Translations under genes and position numbers: made by a program
Notes under the pieces: generated by a model
Seen by the model: only the letters and a program-made list of their open reading frames with translations
Databases searched by the model: none
What the model was told of the DNA's origin: nothing
Shown: positions 22,959 through 23,301 of the stretch, piece after piece
Layout of the letters: each line of letters begins with the position of its first letter
How positions within the stretch are numbered: position 1 is the stretch's first letter
From: CAZYTX01 sp964650485
GTDB lineage: Bacteria; RBG-13-61-14; DATKZS01
Length of the DNA: 23,301 bases
Assembly: GCA_964650485.1 (NCBI GenBank)
Contig: CAZYTX010000055.1
Span: forward strand, 1-23,301
Direction of reading: 5' to 3'

Positions 22959-23301
<343 letters not shown>

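Overview
The window is a bacterial chromosome segment of about 57% G+C by eye. It reads as core genes plus a few accessory patches. Gene content points to an anaerobic Desulfobacterota (former Deltaproteobacteria)-like organism: a two-gene BchI/BchD-type chelatase without chlorophyll genes, a Bacillus-type PurF, a DUF374 acyltransferase, a GT2-methyltransferase fusion, and an MglB-like roadblock protein after SMC. I cannot place it below phylum, and even the phylum is inference.

Layout. Positions 1-4056 (minus) hold smc and a roadblock/LC7 gene in an 11-bp translational overlap, probably from a promoter at 4091-4119. Positions 4319-7016 (minus) hold a lipoprotein alpha/beta hydrolase with its own near-consensus promoter and a glycosyltransferase-methyltransferase fusion. 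Positions 7097-9088 (minus) hold a tiny zinc-ribbon protein ending in a clear intrinsic terminator, and purF with an extended -10 promoter. A membrane-anchored sulfatase-superfamily protein (minus) is divergent from bioD (plus). A chemoreceptor and a DUF374 acyltransferase follow (minus).

Positions 15163-15418 are a dense patch of palindromes resembling the end hairpins of IS200/IS605 elements, with no transposase. Directly beside it lies a VapBC-like toxin-antitoxin pair with an ATGA overlap. Positions 16329-20443 (minus) form a run of cyclic-nucleotide-binding protein, BchI-like ATPase, BchD-like ATPase/VWA protein and a small cupin. The large chelatase subunit is absent. Both ATPases carry the same C-x3-C-x8-C-x2-C insert.

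Positions 20600-22739 (plus) hold a lytic transglycosylase, pgsA and a rhomboid protease, all envelope functions. The right edge is the 3' end of an rRNA operon on the minus strand (23S 3' part, then 5S), convergent with the rhomboid gene. Several intergenic regions contain promoters with 17-bp spacers that I could read directly. I recognise no tRNA gene, CRISPR array, intact IS or prophage. The most interesting items are the chelatase/CNB/cupin module, the smc-roadblock coupling, the Ser-to-Gly hydrolase, the divergent chemoreceptor tip and the palindrome patch next to the toxin-antitoxin locus.
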